DNA of 64,000 nucleotides from Oscillospiraceae bacterium (lineage in GTDB: Bacteria > Bacillota > Clostridia > Oscillospirales > WRJC01): assembly GCA_009783265.1 (NCBI GenBank), contig WRHM01000003.1, positions 62,001-126,000 of the forward strand, in the 5' to 3' direction. Both the position numbers and the translations under genes were made by a program. Below, piece by piece: positions 1 to 8,530 of this stretch (the stretch's first letter is position 1; every line of letters begins with the position of its first letter). Under the pieces are notes generated by a model. That model did no database searches. It was given only the letters and a program-made list of their open reading frames with translations, and was not told where the DNA came from.

Positions 1-2
1 AT

Positions 3-638
3 ATTTTTTTCAAAGAAATTGAGTACAATGCCGACGGTTCGATCAACGGATGGTATGAAACCGACGAATACGATGAAAACGGCAATCAAATTAAAGCGAG
101 CGCATACGATGCCAGCGGCTCGGTTACTGCACGGCATGAAAACGAATACGACGAAAAGGGCAATAGAATCAAATACACTCGGTACAATGCCGACGGCTCA
201 ATTAATTTCCGGCTTGAAGATAAATACAACGAAAACGGCAATATAATCAAACAAAATATGTATAACGCCGACGGCTCGATTACGAATTGGAGTGAATTCG
301 AATACAACGAAAACGGCAATATAATCAAACAAAATGTGTATAACGCCGACGGCTCAATTAGTTTCCGGATTGAATCGGAATACGACGAAAACGGCAATAT
401 AATTAAAAGCACTCACTACGATACTGACGGTTCGATTTTCTACTCATGGAGTGAAATCGAACACGATAAAAACGGCAATATAATTAAAATAACTGGCTAT
501 GGCGCCGACGGCTCGATTTTCTACTGGCTTGAATACGAACACGATGAAAACTGCAATATAATTAAAAGCACTCACTACGATACTGACGGTTCGATCACGA
601 ATTGGAGTGAAACCGAATATATCGCAATCGCAAAGTAA
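3..638 (+). CDS. C-terminal part of a tandem-repeat (YD/RHS-like) protein
   Basis: The frame is open from the left edge of the window to a TAA at 636-638, so about 211 residues of a longer protein are present and the start lies outside. The visible part consists of about eight degenerate repeats of 22-25 residues. Each has the form Y-(N/D)-A-D-G-S-I followed, after a variable segment, by E-Y-(D/N)-E-N-G-N-I-I-K. Such Tyr-, Asp- and Gly-rich units resemble YD/RHS-type or other beta-strand wall repeats of secreted or surface proteins. No anchor, toxin or enzymatic domain is visible in this part. At DNA level the units are about 66-75 bp and similar enough to allow unequal recombination. Function is unknown and the family assignment is by repeat appearance only. 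Confidence 0.75.
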   Translation: MFFKEIEYNADGSINGWYETDEYDENGNQIKASAYDASGSVTARHENEYDEKGNRIKYTRYNADGSINFRLEDKYNENGNIIKQNMYNADGSITNWSEFEYNENGNIIKQNVYNADGSISFRIESEYDENGNIIKSTHYDTDGSIFYSWSEIEHDKNGNIIKITGYGADGSIFYWLEYEHDENCNIIKSTHYDTDGSITNWSETEYIAIAK

Positions 639-662
639 CTTCACTTCTTAATTACGCAAAAC

Positions 663-683
663 GGGCGGCATCTAATGCCGCCC
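663..683. terminator. Probable bidirectional terminator
   Basis: There is a perfect 9-bp stem (GGGCGGCAT / ATGCCGCCC) with a 3-nt loop, followed by a moderately T-rich stretch. It lies between the converging repeat-protein gene and proS, so it could end both transcripts. Confidence 0.6.
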
Positions 684-706
684 TTGCTTATTTAGGCAAA
701 AACAAA

Positions 707-2449
707 TCAATTAAAATTATTAAGCATTTCTCTCACTATCTCAATTATTTTATCCCTGCCCGATTCTATCGGCTCTTTGACCGAAAAACTTTTGTCGCGG
801 CTTATAATTTCGCAGCAGTTTTCCTTTATGTTTCTCGGACTTATGATAACCCTCAGCGGCACGCCGAGCAAATCAGCGTCTGAGAACATTACACCTGCGG
901 AAACGTTTCTGTCGTCGTAAATCACTTCTATGCCGTTTGACATAAGCTCGCTATATAATTTATCGGCTGTATTTTTGACCTGTTCGTCGTCTGAGCGAAC
1001 GGCGCATAAATGCACCTGCCACGGAGCGATCGGCATGGGCCAGACCGGGCCGTAGTCGTCATGATGAGCTTCGCACACAGAAGCCGCAAGCCTGCCGATT
1101 CCTATGCCGTAACAGCCCATTATCGGATAGTGCGGCTGCCCGTCGCTGTCAAGATACTGCATTCCCATCACTTCCGTATATTTTGTCCCCAGCTGAAAAA
1201 TATGGCCTACTTCTATGCCTTTTGAAATTTTAATTAACGGCTTTTTGCATTTCGGGCATATCCCCCCGGTTATGATTTTCGCGAAATCATAATATTCGAT
1301 ATTTATATTTTTTAAATCACGTGAAATATCCAGTCCTGTATAGTGATATTCGCTTTTATTTGCCCCTGTTGCGAGATTATTTGTATTTTCAAGTGATTTA
1401 TCAAATAAAACCGTGATTTTGCCGTTTGCGTTATCTAAATTATACGGCCCGGTATATCCGGCGTGCAGGCCTGTTTCGCTTTCTTCCTCGATTAAAGCGG
1501 GATGAACGTCGCATTTCAAATAATTCGCGAGTTTCGTTTCGTTGACGTCTAAATCCCCGCGTATAAACACAAGAACATAACTGTCGTCGCTGTTTCTCTG
1601 ATACATCACGGCTTTACAGGTTTTTTCAGGCTTTATATTTAAAAATTCGCACAAATCTTCTATTGTTTTTATATTTGGCGTAGATTCAAGCGTCAATATT
1701 TCCGAGATATTATCGCGAATATTTTCGACAATGCTTTCAGCCGCTTCCATGTTAGCGTTATAATCGCAGCTTTCACATATAGCTATTGAATCTTCGCCAA
1801 CCGGGGTCAGAATAATAAATTCGTAAGATAATTTTCCCCCCATCATTCCGGAATCCGCAGTGACGGCAATCGTTTCGGGAATCCCGACTCTCGAGAAAAT
1901 TCTTTCATAAGCTTTATAGCACCTTTCAAAATACTGGTCCAAATCTTCTTTTGACGTATGAAACGAGTATGCGTCCTTCATAGTAAATTCGCGCACTCTT
2001 ATCAATCCGCCGCGCGGACGGGGTTCGTCCCTGAATTTTGTCTGTATCTGATATATCATAAACGGGTATTTCGCGTAAGTCTGCCCGTATTCCCTCACAA
2101 GCTGGACTGCCGCTTCTTCATGCGTCATCCCGAGTACGTGGGGATTTTTATTTCTGTCAAAAAAGCGCACAAGCTCGTTTCCCACACTCTCGTATCTGCC
2201 GGATTCCTGCCACAGAGACGCAGGCAATACAACGGGAAACATTACTTCCTGCCCGTCTATTTTATCCATTTCCTCTCTTATAATCTGCTCGATTTTTTTT
2301 GTGATTTTTTTAAGCGGCGTATAAGACGAAAATATCCCGTTGCCGACATATTTCATATAACCGCCCCTGAGCATGAGGGCATGGCTGTCTATAACGCATT
2401 CCGACGGCCTTTCTTTGAACCGTTCGCCTATCAGTTTATCAAGTTTCAT
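707..2449 (-). CDS. proS: Prolyl-tRNA synthetase, bacterial type with editing insert
   Basis: The enzyme activates proline with ATP and charges tRNA-Pro in the cytoplasm. The 580 residues match the long bacterial class II form. The TxE-type motif (THEE) is at about 109-112 and motif 2 (FRDEPRPRGGLIRVREF) at about 139-155. A YbaK-like cis-editing insert lies in the middle, including the VFIRGDLDVNETKL stretch. Motif 3 (GIGIGRLAASVCE) is followed by the anticodon-binding domain. I chose the ATG at 2449 because AAGGAG lies a suitable distance upstream; an earlier in-frame start would add 13 residues without a site. The gene stands alone behind a T-box leader, so expression should rise when tRNA-Pro is uncharged. 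Confidence 0.96.
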   Translation of the reverse strand: MKLDKLIGERFKERPSECVIDSHALMLRGGYMKYVGNGIFSSYTPLKKITKKIEQIIREEMDKIDGQEVMFPVVLPASLWQESGRYESVGNELVRFFDRNKNPHVLGMTHEEAAVQLVREYGQTYAKYPFMIYQIQTKFRDEPRPRGGLIRVREFTMKDAYSFHTSKEDLDQYFERCYKAYERIFSRVGIPETIAVTADSGMMGGKLSYEFIILTPVGEDSIAICESCDYNANMEAAESIVENIRDNISEILTLESTPNIKTIEDLCEFLNIKPEKTCKAVMYQRNSDDSYVLVFIRGDLDVNETKLANYLKCDVHPALIEEESETGLHAGYTGPYNLDNANGKITVLFDKSLENTNNLATGANKSEYHYTGLDISRDLKNINIEYYDFAKIITGGICPKCKKPLIKISKGIEVGHIFQLGTKYTEVMGMQYLDSDGQPHYPIMGCYGIGIGRLAASVCEAHHDDYGPVWPMPIAPWQVHLCAVRSDDEQVKNTADKLYSELMSNGIEVIYDDRNVSAGVMFSDADLLGVPLRVIISPRNIKENCCEIISRDKSFSVKEPIESGRDKIIEIVREMLNNFN

Positions 2450-2480
2450 AAAAATTTTTCTCCTTAAAATATAATTTTGC

Positions 2481-2556
2481 AGGGACACGCAATGCGCGTC
2501 CGTGATAATTTATAATATTATAATATTTTTAAGCGAACGGGCAATGCCCGCCCCTA
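2481..2556. repeat. Pair of GC-rich palindromic repeats
   Basis: Two palindrome-like units, AGGGACACGCAATGCGCGTCC and a GGGCAATGCCCGCCCCTAC unit, lie between the T-box terminator and proS. They belong to the same GTAGGGG/CCCCTAC type seen at 9451, 22069 and 35826. They sit in the proS 5' leader and are transcribed with it. Confidence 0.6.
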
Positions 2557-2586
2557 CGGATTTTATAAATATAAAAATAATATAAA

Positions 2587-2887
2587 AAAGCCCTAAACTA
2601 ATTTTTTAATCAGTTTAGGGCGAACTTTTTAATAAATTAATTAAAGCCCGCGGTACCACCTAAATTCGGATTATATCCGCGCTTATCGTGTAAAGCCAGA
2701 TAGCTTTACACATGCTCTCTGTCACGGGAGAACCCGGCAAAACTTAAAAATTTATATTTTATTCGTCTCGCAGCTCCAAGACGGGTTCAGGGTTCTGATA
2801 TTAAAAGCTCGCACCGTACGCTTTCTCTCTGAAATATCATAAACGCTTACTGTTTCTTATCACAGCTTTTATATTCTATATTTAATT
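2587..2887 (-). promoter_or_regulatory. T-box riboswitch (proline) with its terminator
   Basis: Read on the minus strand, the leader contains the T-box core AGGTGGTACCGCGG at 2661-2648, the AGAGAG and GGTGCGAGC elements of stem I, and a strong terminator (GCCCTAAACT / AGTTTAGGGC, 2590-2621) followed by a T-run. A GAA-CCC-G triplet at about 2788-2782 fits a specifier loop with a CCC (proline) codon, which agrees with proS downstream. A second GAACCC lies nearby, so the exact specifier is an inference. The terminator and antiterminator are mutually exclusive, giving read-through when uncharged tRNA-Pro binds. Confidence 0.93.
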
Positions 2888-2893
2888 TTGTTT

Positions 2894-2922
2894 ATTATAT
2901 CATAAATTTTACATAAAGTCAA
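2894..2922 (-). promoter_or_regulatory. SigA-type promoter of proS
   Basis: On the minus strand, TTGACT (2922-2917) and TATAAT (2899-2894) are separated by 17 bp, just upstream of the T-box leader. Confidence 0.85.
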
Positions 2923-2959
2923 GTGCGCGTTAAAAATATTAATTAAAGATTTATTTTAT

Positions 2960-4000
2960 TTATAAAACAATCTCGTAAATACATTCAAACCGCTGACCCT
3001 CGATATATAAATCATGCCATTCGGGAAGCCTCGCTATTCTTATGAGTTTCGCCCCGATTTTTTCGCAGACCCTTCTCGATGCTTTGTTTATATAATGATT
3101 CGTGATTATTATTTTTTTAAATCCGTGCGCCCTGACCAATTCAAGAATAATGCCGCACGCCACAGTCGCGACTCCCATATTTCTGTAATCTTCGTTTACA
3201 GTATATCCTATATGCCCGCCGTAATATAACCCGTCTGTAAAACCCAATCTCAGCGATATTTTCCCGAATACCTCGCCGGAATTTTTTTCGGTTATGTCAA
3301 ATTCATACGCCGGGACATGATTCTTCTTTATATTGCCCTCGTAATAATCAACGCATTTTAGAGAAAGGCCGTAAGCCGACAGATTTATTTTTTTTAAATC
3401 CAGAAAATCTTTTATCTCCGGTCTGTATTGCTCCTCAAAATCTTCTTTGACGAGTCCATATAAATCAACGTCCTGATATTCTCCGCCGCCTGTCATATAT
3501 TCCTGACGCAATCTGCCTTCTTTTATCATTCCGGCTTTTTGCATGACCCTTCCGGAAGCCGGATTTTTTATTGAATGACACGCTTCAACGCGATTTATAT
3601 CGACGTCGTAAAACATATAGTCAATGACCGCGCGCAGGGCTTCAGAAGTATAGCCTAAATTCCAGAAACGTTCGCCCAAACAATATCCGAGAGTGGCGTT
3701 TTTATCACGTTCGCTTATTATATTCGCGCTTACCGCTCCTATCAATATTCCTTCATCTTTTAGCTGAATCCCCCAATTATAATAATTTACACGCTCATAA
3801 TCGCTTATTACATTCATCAAAAAAGTTTTAGTTTCCGAAATTGATTTGTGCTTTTCCCATCTCAGATATTTCGTCACGTTATCATAGCTTGCCCATTCCC
3901 TGAATATTTCGTTTGCGTCGCTCATATTAAACCGCCTTAAAAGCAACCGCGACGTTTCTATTTCTCTTGTCCCCGTATGTGTCAGATTAATAAAACCCAT
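2960..4000 (-). CDS. Double-domain GNAT acetyltransferase (RimJ/RimL type)
   Basis: The 346 residues contain two GNAT folds in tandem. The N-terminal half starts with the RimJ/RimL signature (IETSRLLLRRF) and continues with an acetyl-CoA binding segment (GYCLGERFWNLGYTSEALRA). The C-terminal half carries a second one (GYTVNEDYRNMGVATVACG). The substrate is unknown; the first half resembles N-terminal protein or small-molecule acetyltransferases. The ATG at 4000 is preferred over an upstream TTG because AGGAG (4014-4010) is correctly spaced only for the ATG. That ribosome site overlaps the stop of the DUF1667 gene, so the two are translationally close and this is probably the last gene of the oxidoreductase operon. 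Confidence 0.85.
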   Translation of the reverse strand: MGFINLTHTGTREIETSRLLLRRFNMSDANEIFREWASYDNVTKYLRWEKHKSISETKTFLMNVISDYERVNYYNWGIQLKDEGILIGAVSANIISERDKNATLGYCLGERFWNLGYTSEALRAVIDYMFYDVDINRVEACHSIKNPASGRVMQKAGMIKEGRLRQEYMTGGGEYQDVDLYGLVKEDFEEQYRPEIKDFLDLKKINLSAYGLSLKCVDYYEGNIKKNHVPAYEFDITEKNSGEVFGKISLRLGFTDGLYYGGHIGYTVNEDYRNMGVATVACGIILELVRAHGFKKIIITNHYINKASRRVCEKIGAKLIRIARLPEWHDLYIEGQRFECIYEIVL

Positions 4001-4012
4001 ATTTTCCAACTC

Positions 4013-4390
4013 CTATTCAATATCCCTGCCAGCCACAAGATTTATATTTGGTTCCGTAAAATCAGAATATAAAATATCCCCCATTTTTATATTAAACGGA
4101 GCGTTTATTTTTATTTTGTTTATTATATTCATAGCCTCGAATATTTTATCTTTTGATATAGGCCTGTCTGTTTTTACGGGAAGAAATTTTGTTTTTTCGC
4201 CGCCCAAATAATTTATTAAAGCAACGGTCGAAGTCAAAGTCCTGCGCGGGTTTGTTATCTCGTCTGACGCGTATTTTATACCGCGTTTGCACTCATTTCC
4301 CTCAACAGAAATCAATTTTTTATCTTCGTATCCCACAGTCAGTTCACACCCGACAGGACATGTCACGCATGTCATAATTTTTGTGTTCAT
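4013..4390 (-). CDS. DUF1667 protein, third member of an oxidoreductase trio
   Basis: This is a 125-residue protein with an N-terminal cysteine cluster (C8, C11, C15 in TCVTCPVGCEL, plus C33), suggesting a small Fe-S or zinc site. DUF1667 proteins in Firmicutes typically follow two FAD oxidoreductases in glycerol-3-phosphate dehydrogenase-like operons, as here. The start is 4 nt after the preceding stop, with a GGAG site inside the end of the upstream gene. By context it is probably an electron-transfer or structural subunit of the complex, analogous in position to GlpC. The exact role is unproven. Confidence 0.85.
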   Translation of the reverse strand: MNTKIMTCVTCPVGCELTVGYEDKKLISVEGNECKRGIKYASDEITNPRRTLTSTVALINYLGGEKTKFLPVKTDRPISKDKIFEAMNIINKIKINAPFNIKMGDILYSDFTEPNINLVAGRDIE

Positions 4391-4394
4391 AAAA

Positions 4395-6146
4395 CTATTT
4401 CTCCAGACAAATCACAATATTCTTTATATTATCTATTTTATTTAACCCGTCTAAAATTTTTTCGTCGATTATAATGCTTTCCATTTCGCTCGGAACTGCT
4501 TTTATTTTCTTTTTAGAATATATTATTTTTTCGCCGGATTTTAAAACAATCCTGCAATTTTTATATATATTATCCACCCTGAAGAAAAACTTGTCTCCGG
4601 ATTTTAAATTTGATATAGTTACCCTCTGCGGGACGATATATCTTACCCCGTTTTCAGGTTTTGTCTCGCAAATAGCTTTCCCCTGCCCCCTTTCGCAAAA
4701 GGGGGTGCCGTCCGCAGACGGCGGGGGATTCCGCTCCTCAATCGCTTTTTTTATTTTATCGCACGTTCCAACAAAATTATTGTCAACATCACTATTGTCA
4801 ACCCTTATGACTTCAATACCTAAAGAATTAATAAACTCTGTCCTGATTTTATCGTATTCTATCGCATCAGGTTCATAATGCTGCGCTCCGTCAAGTTCTA
4901 TCGCAAGTTTTGCCGCATGGCAATAAAAGTCAACGACGTAACTGCCTATTGGACGCTGTTTTAAAACTTGCGGTTTTAGGTTATACAAAAAATCGTACCA
5001 CAAATGCTTTTCTTGTTTGGTCATATTTTTTCGCAGTTCTCGCGAGGGAATTAGTGTCGTTTTATTTGAAGCGAATTCGTTTAAACTGAATCCCCCTGCC
5101 GCTGCGGCGACATCCCCCTTTTGCGAAATGGGGCTTGAACTAAAGCGCGATTGAACAGGCATATTATTTTTTATATATTCAGCAGCGGATTTGCCCGCTT
5201 TATATCCTTCTTCCGTCACAAAATCCACCAGATCGTGTACATGCAAAACATTCCCGCACGCGAAAATCCCCTCGACAGACGTCATCATAGATTCATCCAC
5301 GACTGCGCCCGAGGTTATATTGTCAAGAGTTATTTCCGCATCGGAAGTCAGTTCGTTTTCCGGTATAAGCCCGACAGACAACAACAAAGTATCGCAATTT
5401 ATTATTTCTTCCGTGCCTTTTATCGGCCTTAATTTTTCGTCAACTTTCGCGATTACGACGGATTCAAGCCTGTCTTTGCCGTTTATCCCGACAACCGTAT
5501 GCGATAATTTCAACGGTATATCAAAATCGCCTAAGCATTGCGCTATATTTCTCGCAAGCCCGTTAGAGTACGGCATAAGCTCGCAGACCATTTTAACTTT
5601 CGCGCCCTCCAAAGTCATGCGTCTCGCCATTATCAGTCCAATATCGCCAGAACCTAAAATCACAACTTCGCGCCCCGGCATATATCCCTCTATATTAACA
5701 AATCTCTGCGCCGTTCCCGCAGTCAAGATCCCGGACGGACGAGTCCCCGGAATATTCAACGCGCCCCTTGTCCTCTCACGGCAGCCCATAGCCAAAATCA
5801 CGGCTTTCGCCTCTATTTCACACAGTCCAGACTGCGGCGAAACAAGAGTTATAACCCTGTCTTTTGATAAATCTAAAACCATAGAATTTAAAAAATATTC
5901 TATTTTTTCTTCGTTTATCTGACGTATAAATTTAGTCGCGTATTCCGGCCCTGTCAAATCCTCGCCGAATATATGAACCCCAAATCCGGCATGTATGCAC
6001 TGGTTTAAAATCCCGCCAAGTTCCGAATCCCTTTCAGCGATCAAAATATCTTTTTCGTTAATTCCCTGACGTTTCGCTTCAAGCGCGGCGGCTAATCCCG
6101 CAGGTCCTCCCCCGATTATGACTAAATCTTTTTTTAATATGTTCAT
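4395..6146 (-). CDS. NAD(P)/FAD-dependent oxidoreductase interrupted in frame by a DUF559 nuclease domain
   Basis: The flavoprotein has an N-terminal FAD-binding GGGPAGLAAALEAKRQG motif (about 12-28) and a second dinucleotide fold (VVILGSGDIGLIMARRM, about 161-177). It also has the ACGNV motif near residue 296-300 and ends in a small domain after NGVRYIVPQRV. Such proteins partner GlpA-like dehydrogenases and are usually near 420 residues; this one is 583. The extra 160 residues (about 331-490) are not flavoprotein sequence. They encode a DUF559 domain with DFYC at 406-409 and ELDGAQHY at 417-424, a PD-(D/E)XK-type core, bracketed by translated palindromic repeats. The frame is uninterrupted. 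Whether the fused enzyme still folds is not known. The gene starts 7 nt after the upstream dehydrogenase gene. Confidence 0.9.
   Translation of the reverse strand: MNILKKDLVIIGGGPAGLAAALEAKRQGINEKDILIAERDSELGGILNQCIHAGFGVHIFGEDLTGPEYATKFIRQINEEKIEYFLNSMVLDLSKDRVITLVSPQSGLCEIEAKAVILAMGCRERTRGALNIPGTRPSGILTAGTAQRFVNIEGYMPGREVVILGSGDIGLIMARRMTLEGAKVKMVCELMPYSNGLARNIAQCLGDFDIPLKLSHTVVGINGKDRLESVVIAKVDEKLRPIKGTEEIINCDTLLLSVGLIPENELTSDAEITLDNITSGAVVDESMMTSVEGIFACGNVLHVHDLVDFVTEEGYKAGKSAAEYIKNNMPVQSRFSSSPISQKGDVAAAAGGFSLNEFASNKTTLIPSRELRKNMTKQEKHLWYDFLYNLKPQVLKQRPIGSYVVDFYCHAAKLAIELDGAQHYEPDAIEYDKIRTEFINSLGIEVIRVDNSDVDNNFVGTCDKIKKAIEERNPPPSADGTPFCERGQGKAICETKPENGVRYIVPQRVTISNLKSGDKFFFRVDNIYKNCRIVLKSGEKIIYSKKKIKAVPSEMESIIIDEKILDGLNKIDNIKNIVICLEK
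4678..5137. mobile_element. Palindrome-ended element carrying a DUF559 nuclease domain, inserted in a gene
   Basis: The left end (about 4685-4730) and right end (about 5088-5137) are inverted copies of one bipartite unit. It has an outer mini-hairpin (CCCCCTTTCGCAAAAGGGGG or a close variant), an inner mini-hairpin (TGCCGTCCGCAGACGGC or GTCGCCGCAGCGGCA) and then GGGGGATT. Between the ends is a DUF559-type ORF on the minus strand, in the host frame and without its own upstream start or ribosome site. The ends also have no stop codon in that frame. The same ends occur without cargo at 8531-8650. Exact boundaries are approximate because no target duplication could be identified. Confidence 0.75.
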
Positions 6147-6152
6147 TTAATC

Positions 6153-7610
6153 CTACTTCGTCCTCCCCGTCAGAATATATGACCCCTCGCCTTTTTTTGT
6201 CACGTTTAACATATCTATGCTCAATTCACGAGATAATATCTCCACGACTCTCGGCGAGCAAAATCCTCCCTGACATCTTCCCATTCCCGCGCGAGTCCTG
6301 CGCTTTATCGCGTCGACCGTCGCTGCGGGACATAAACTGTGTATAAATTCAACTATTTCGGCTTCCGTTACCGTTTCGCACCGGCATATAATTTTAGAAT
6401 ATAATTTATTTTTTTTTATAGCCTCGGCGCGTTCGCCGTTATTCATTAAGTTAAACGATTTGCGCCTGATTATCTTCGGATTAAAATTTATATTTTCTGT
6501 CAGGTTCAGGCCCATATCTTTTAGCATATCCACGGCATACTCCGCAATCGCGGGGGACGACGCAAGTCCGGGAGATTCTATGCCGATTAAATGCAGAACT
6601 TCAGGGATATTTTTAGATTGAAATATATTAAAATCGTGATTTTTAGGAGTGCTTCTCACTCCCGCAAAAGAAGTTATGACCTGACGCATATTAAGCGACG
6701 GCACAAGTTTTTTCGCGCTATCTTCGATTTCTTTAAGCCCCTGTATTGTTGTAGAAACATCGTCTTTTTCTGTTTCCACTGCGTTTGGTCCTATGATTAA
6801 ATTGCCGTCAACCGTAGGCGAAACAAGTATGCCCTTGCCTTTGTCCGAGGGCACAGAAAATAAAATAGAATTTACAAAAGCCCCGGCTTTTTTATCCATC
6901 AGCATATATTCGCCTTTTCGCGGGATTATCTCAAAATCTTTTATCTGTTCGCCGTCGCCGCACATTAACGCAATCTCGTCTGAATATAATCCCGCAGAAT
7001 TCACGATGTATCTTGCGTTTATTTCACGTTTGTCAATGCTTTTTATAGTCAAATATTGCGGGCGATTAATAATCGCCCCTGCGGTAAAATTCAAAAACAA
7101 ATCGCAGCCGTTTAAAACGGCGTTTTCCGCCGCCGCAATCGTGAGAAAATACGGGCAGACAATCCCTGCCGTCGGAGCGTATAACGCCGCTTTGATTTCC
7201 CTTGACAGATTCGGCTCCAAGTCAAATAATTTTTTATCGCCCGATATAATTTCAAGCCCCTCTACTCCGTTGTCTTCGCCGCGTTTTTTTAGTTTTTTCA
7301 AATGCTCTGTTTCTTTATCGTCAAAAGCGCATACAAGCGAGCCGTTTTTATTATAATGCACGCCCAGATCATCGCAGGCAGACTGCATCATTTCGCAGCC
7401 TCTCACGTTTAATTCAGCTTTTAACGTCCCGGATTCCGCGTCAAATCCGGCGTGAACTATCGCTGAATTGCCTTTGCTTGTTCCCATCGCGACGTCTGAT
7501 TCTTTTTCTATCAGCGCAATTTTAAGATTATATTTAGTTAGTTCTCTCGCCGTTAATGCGCCGACGACTCCAGCGCCGATAATTGCAATATCATATATCT
7601 CACCGGTCAT
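6153..7610 (-). CDS. FAD-dependent glycerol-3-phosphate dehydrogenase-like protein with BFD [2Fe-2S] domain
   Basis: The 485 residues begin with a dinucleotide fold (IAIIGAGVVGALTARELTKY) typical of the DAO/GlpA/LhgO superfamily. They include the GNSAIVHAGFD segment and end in a BFD-like [2Fe-2S] domain. The cysteines there are in CRCETVTEAEI and in GMGRCQGGFCSPRVV. With the flavoprotein and DUF1667 gene immediately downstream it forms the trio annotated as anaerobic G3P dehydrogenase in many Firmicutes. It probably oxidises glycerol-3-phosphate or a similar 2-hydroxy compound and passes electrons to its partners. Substrate assignment is by family only. A 19-bp palindrome of the dispersed repeat type is embedded in the coding region near 7060. 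Confidence 0.85.
   Translation of the reverse strand: MTGEIYDIAIIGAGVVGALTARELTKYNLKIALIEKESDVAMGTSKGNSAIVHAGFDAESGTLKAELNVRGCEMMQSACDDLGVHYNKNGSLVCAFDDKETEHLKKLKKRGEDNGVEGLEIISGDKKLFDLEPNLSREIKAALYAPTAGIVCPYFLTIAAAENAVLNGCDLFLNFTAGAIINRPQYLTIKSIDKREINARYIVNSAGLYSDEIALMCGDGEQIKDFEIIPRKGEYMLMDKKAGAFVNSILFSVPSDKGKGILVSPTVDGNLIIGPNAVETEKDDVSTTIQGLKEIEDSAKKLVPSLNMRQVITSFAGVRSTPKNHDFNIFQSKNIPEVLHLIGIESPGLASSPAIAEYAVDMLKDMGLNLTENINFNPKIIRRKSFNLMNNGERAEAIKKNKLYSKIICRCETVTEAEIVEFIHSLCPAATVDAIKRRTRAGMGRCQGGFCSPRVVEILSRELSIDMLNVTKKGEGSYILTGRTK
7060..7078. repeat. Short palindromic repeat inside a coding sequence
   Basis: GGGCGATT AAT AATCGCCC, with a following CCT, matches the GGGGCG...CGCCCC style of intergenic palindromes in this window. 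Here it is read in frame within the GlpA-like gene as part of TAGAIINRPQY. Confidence 0.5.
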
Positions 7611-7645
7611 TTTTTTATATTTCTCCCGTTATATATTTCAATAAT

Positions 7646-8419
7646 TTATCTTTTCTCAATTTCATATCTTTTCGCGCATGGCAAAAAGCCGCAGGATTTC
7701 GCAAGATCTTCAGAAATTTCGCCGTCGGCGTAAGAATAATAAGAAATTTTATTTTCGCTTATGTTTTTATTCACGAAAAAATTCAATAAATTTTTGCCGT
7801 ATCCCCTGCCCCTGTATTTTTCTCCAACATAAATATACGAAATATCCCTGATATTTTCAGCGATTTCATAATACGCGAGATAACCGGTAAAATTATTATT
7901 TTTATCATATTCGCCGATTATCCCGCAGTCATGATAAATTTTATTTTCGATAAAATCCTCAAAAATTTTGCTTAAATAAGAATCGCTGTCTTTCTCAAAT
8001 ATATTTTTTAAATTTTTATCGTCCAAAGCCAACAATTTAAAACCTAATTCTGAATTTATATGATTTTTTGTCTTTTTATCATAATAAAAACTTTCGCATA
8101 ATTCACCGTCGCCGTTATCGCCGTGAAAAATATATTTATAATTTTTATATTTGCGTAATATTTCTCCGAATTTATTTGAATCTAATGAGTTTAGTGAATT
8201 TACAGAGATAAAAATTTCTTCCGGCTCGTCAAATTCTGAATATATCATCGCAAAATCCGGGATATTTATATCACCGGCAAACGCCTCGATAAATTTATAA
8301 ACCGGTTTAACGCAAATTTTATTTTCGTTTAAGATATATAATTCCAGAACAAAATCAAGATTATCGCTTAATATTTTCGCAAGCTCACCCGGCGAAACTT
8401 TTTTTATATTTTTTGTCAT
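7646..8419 (-). CDS. GNAT family N-acetyltransferase
   Basis: This is a 257-residue protein whose last 100 residues hold a GNAT core with the acetyl-CoA pyrophosphate loop YVGEKYRGRGYGKNLL. The N-terminal part (about 1-130) resembles no domain I recognise and is rich in Asn, Lys and Ile. The start has a GAGAGG site upstream. It lies 35 nt upstream of the GlpA-like gene on the same strand and may be the first gene of that operon. The substrate is unknown. Confidence 0.75.
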   Translation of the reverse strand: MTKNIKKVSPGELAKILSDNLDFVLELYILNENKICVKPVYKFIEAFAGDINIPDFAMIYSEFDEPEEIFISVNSLNSLDSNKFGEILRKYKNYKYIFHGDNGDGELCESFYYDKKTKNHINSELGFKLLALDDKNLKNIFEKDSDSYLSKIFEDFIENKIYHDCGIIGEYDKNNNFTGYLAYYEIAENIRDISYIYVGEKYRGRGYGKNLLNFFVNKNISENKISYYSYADGEISEDLAKSCGFLPCAKRYEIEKR

Positions 8420-8530
8420 AATACAACGCCTCTCAATATTTATAATTTTATTATATCAAAATCCGTCAAAATTTGCAATATATTATTTCATAAAAAAAAT
8501 ATGAAGAAAACGTAAAAGAAAAAGTTAAAA

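Noticed and set aside
3-638. CRISPR-like array from regularly spaced repeats
   Set aside because: The repeats are in a coding frame with conserved amino acids and no unique spacers.
4678-5137. Intein inside the flavoprotein
   Set aside because: There are no Cys/Ser splice junction residues or Hint-domain blocks. The insert ends are palindromes and the cargo is DUF559, not a LAGLIDADG or Hint module.
5191-5922. 243-codon open frame on the plus strand opposite the flavoprotein gene
   Set aside because: It is the antisense shadow of a well supported gene, with no ribosome site and Ser/Pro-rich composition typical of antisense frames.
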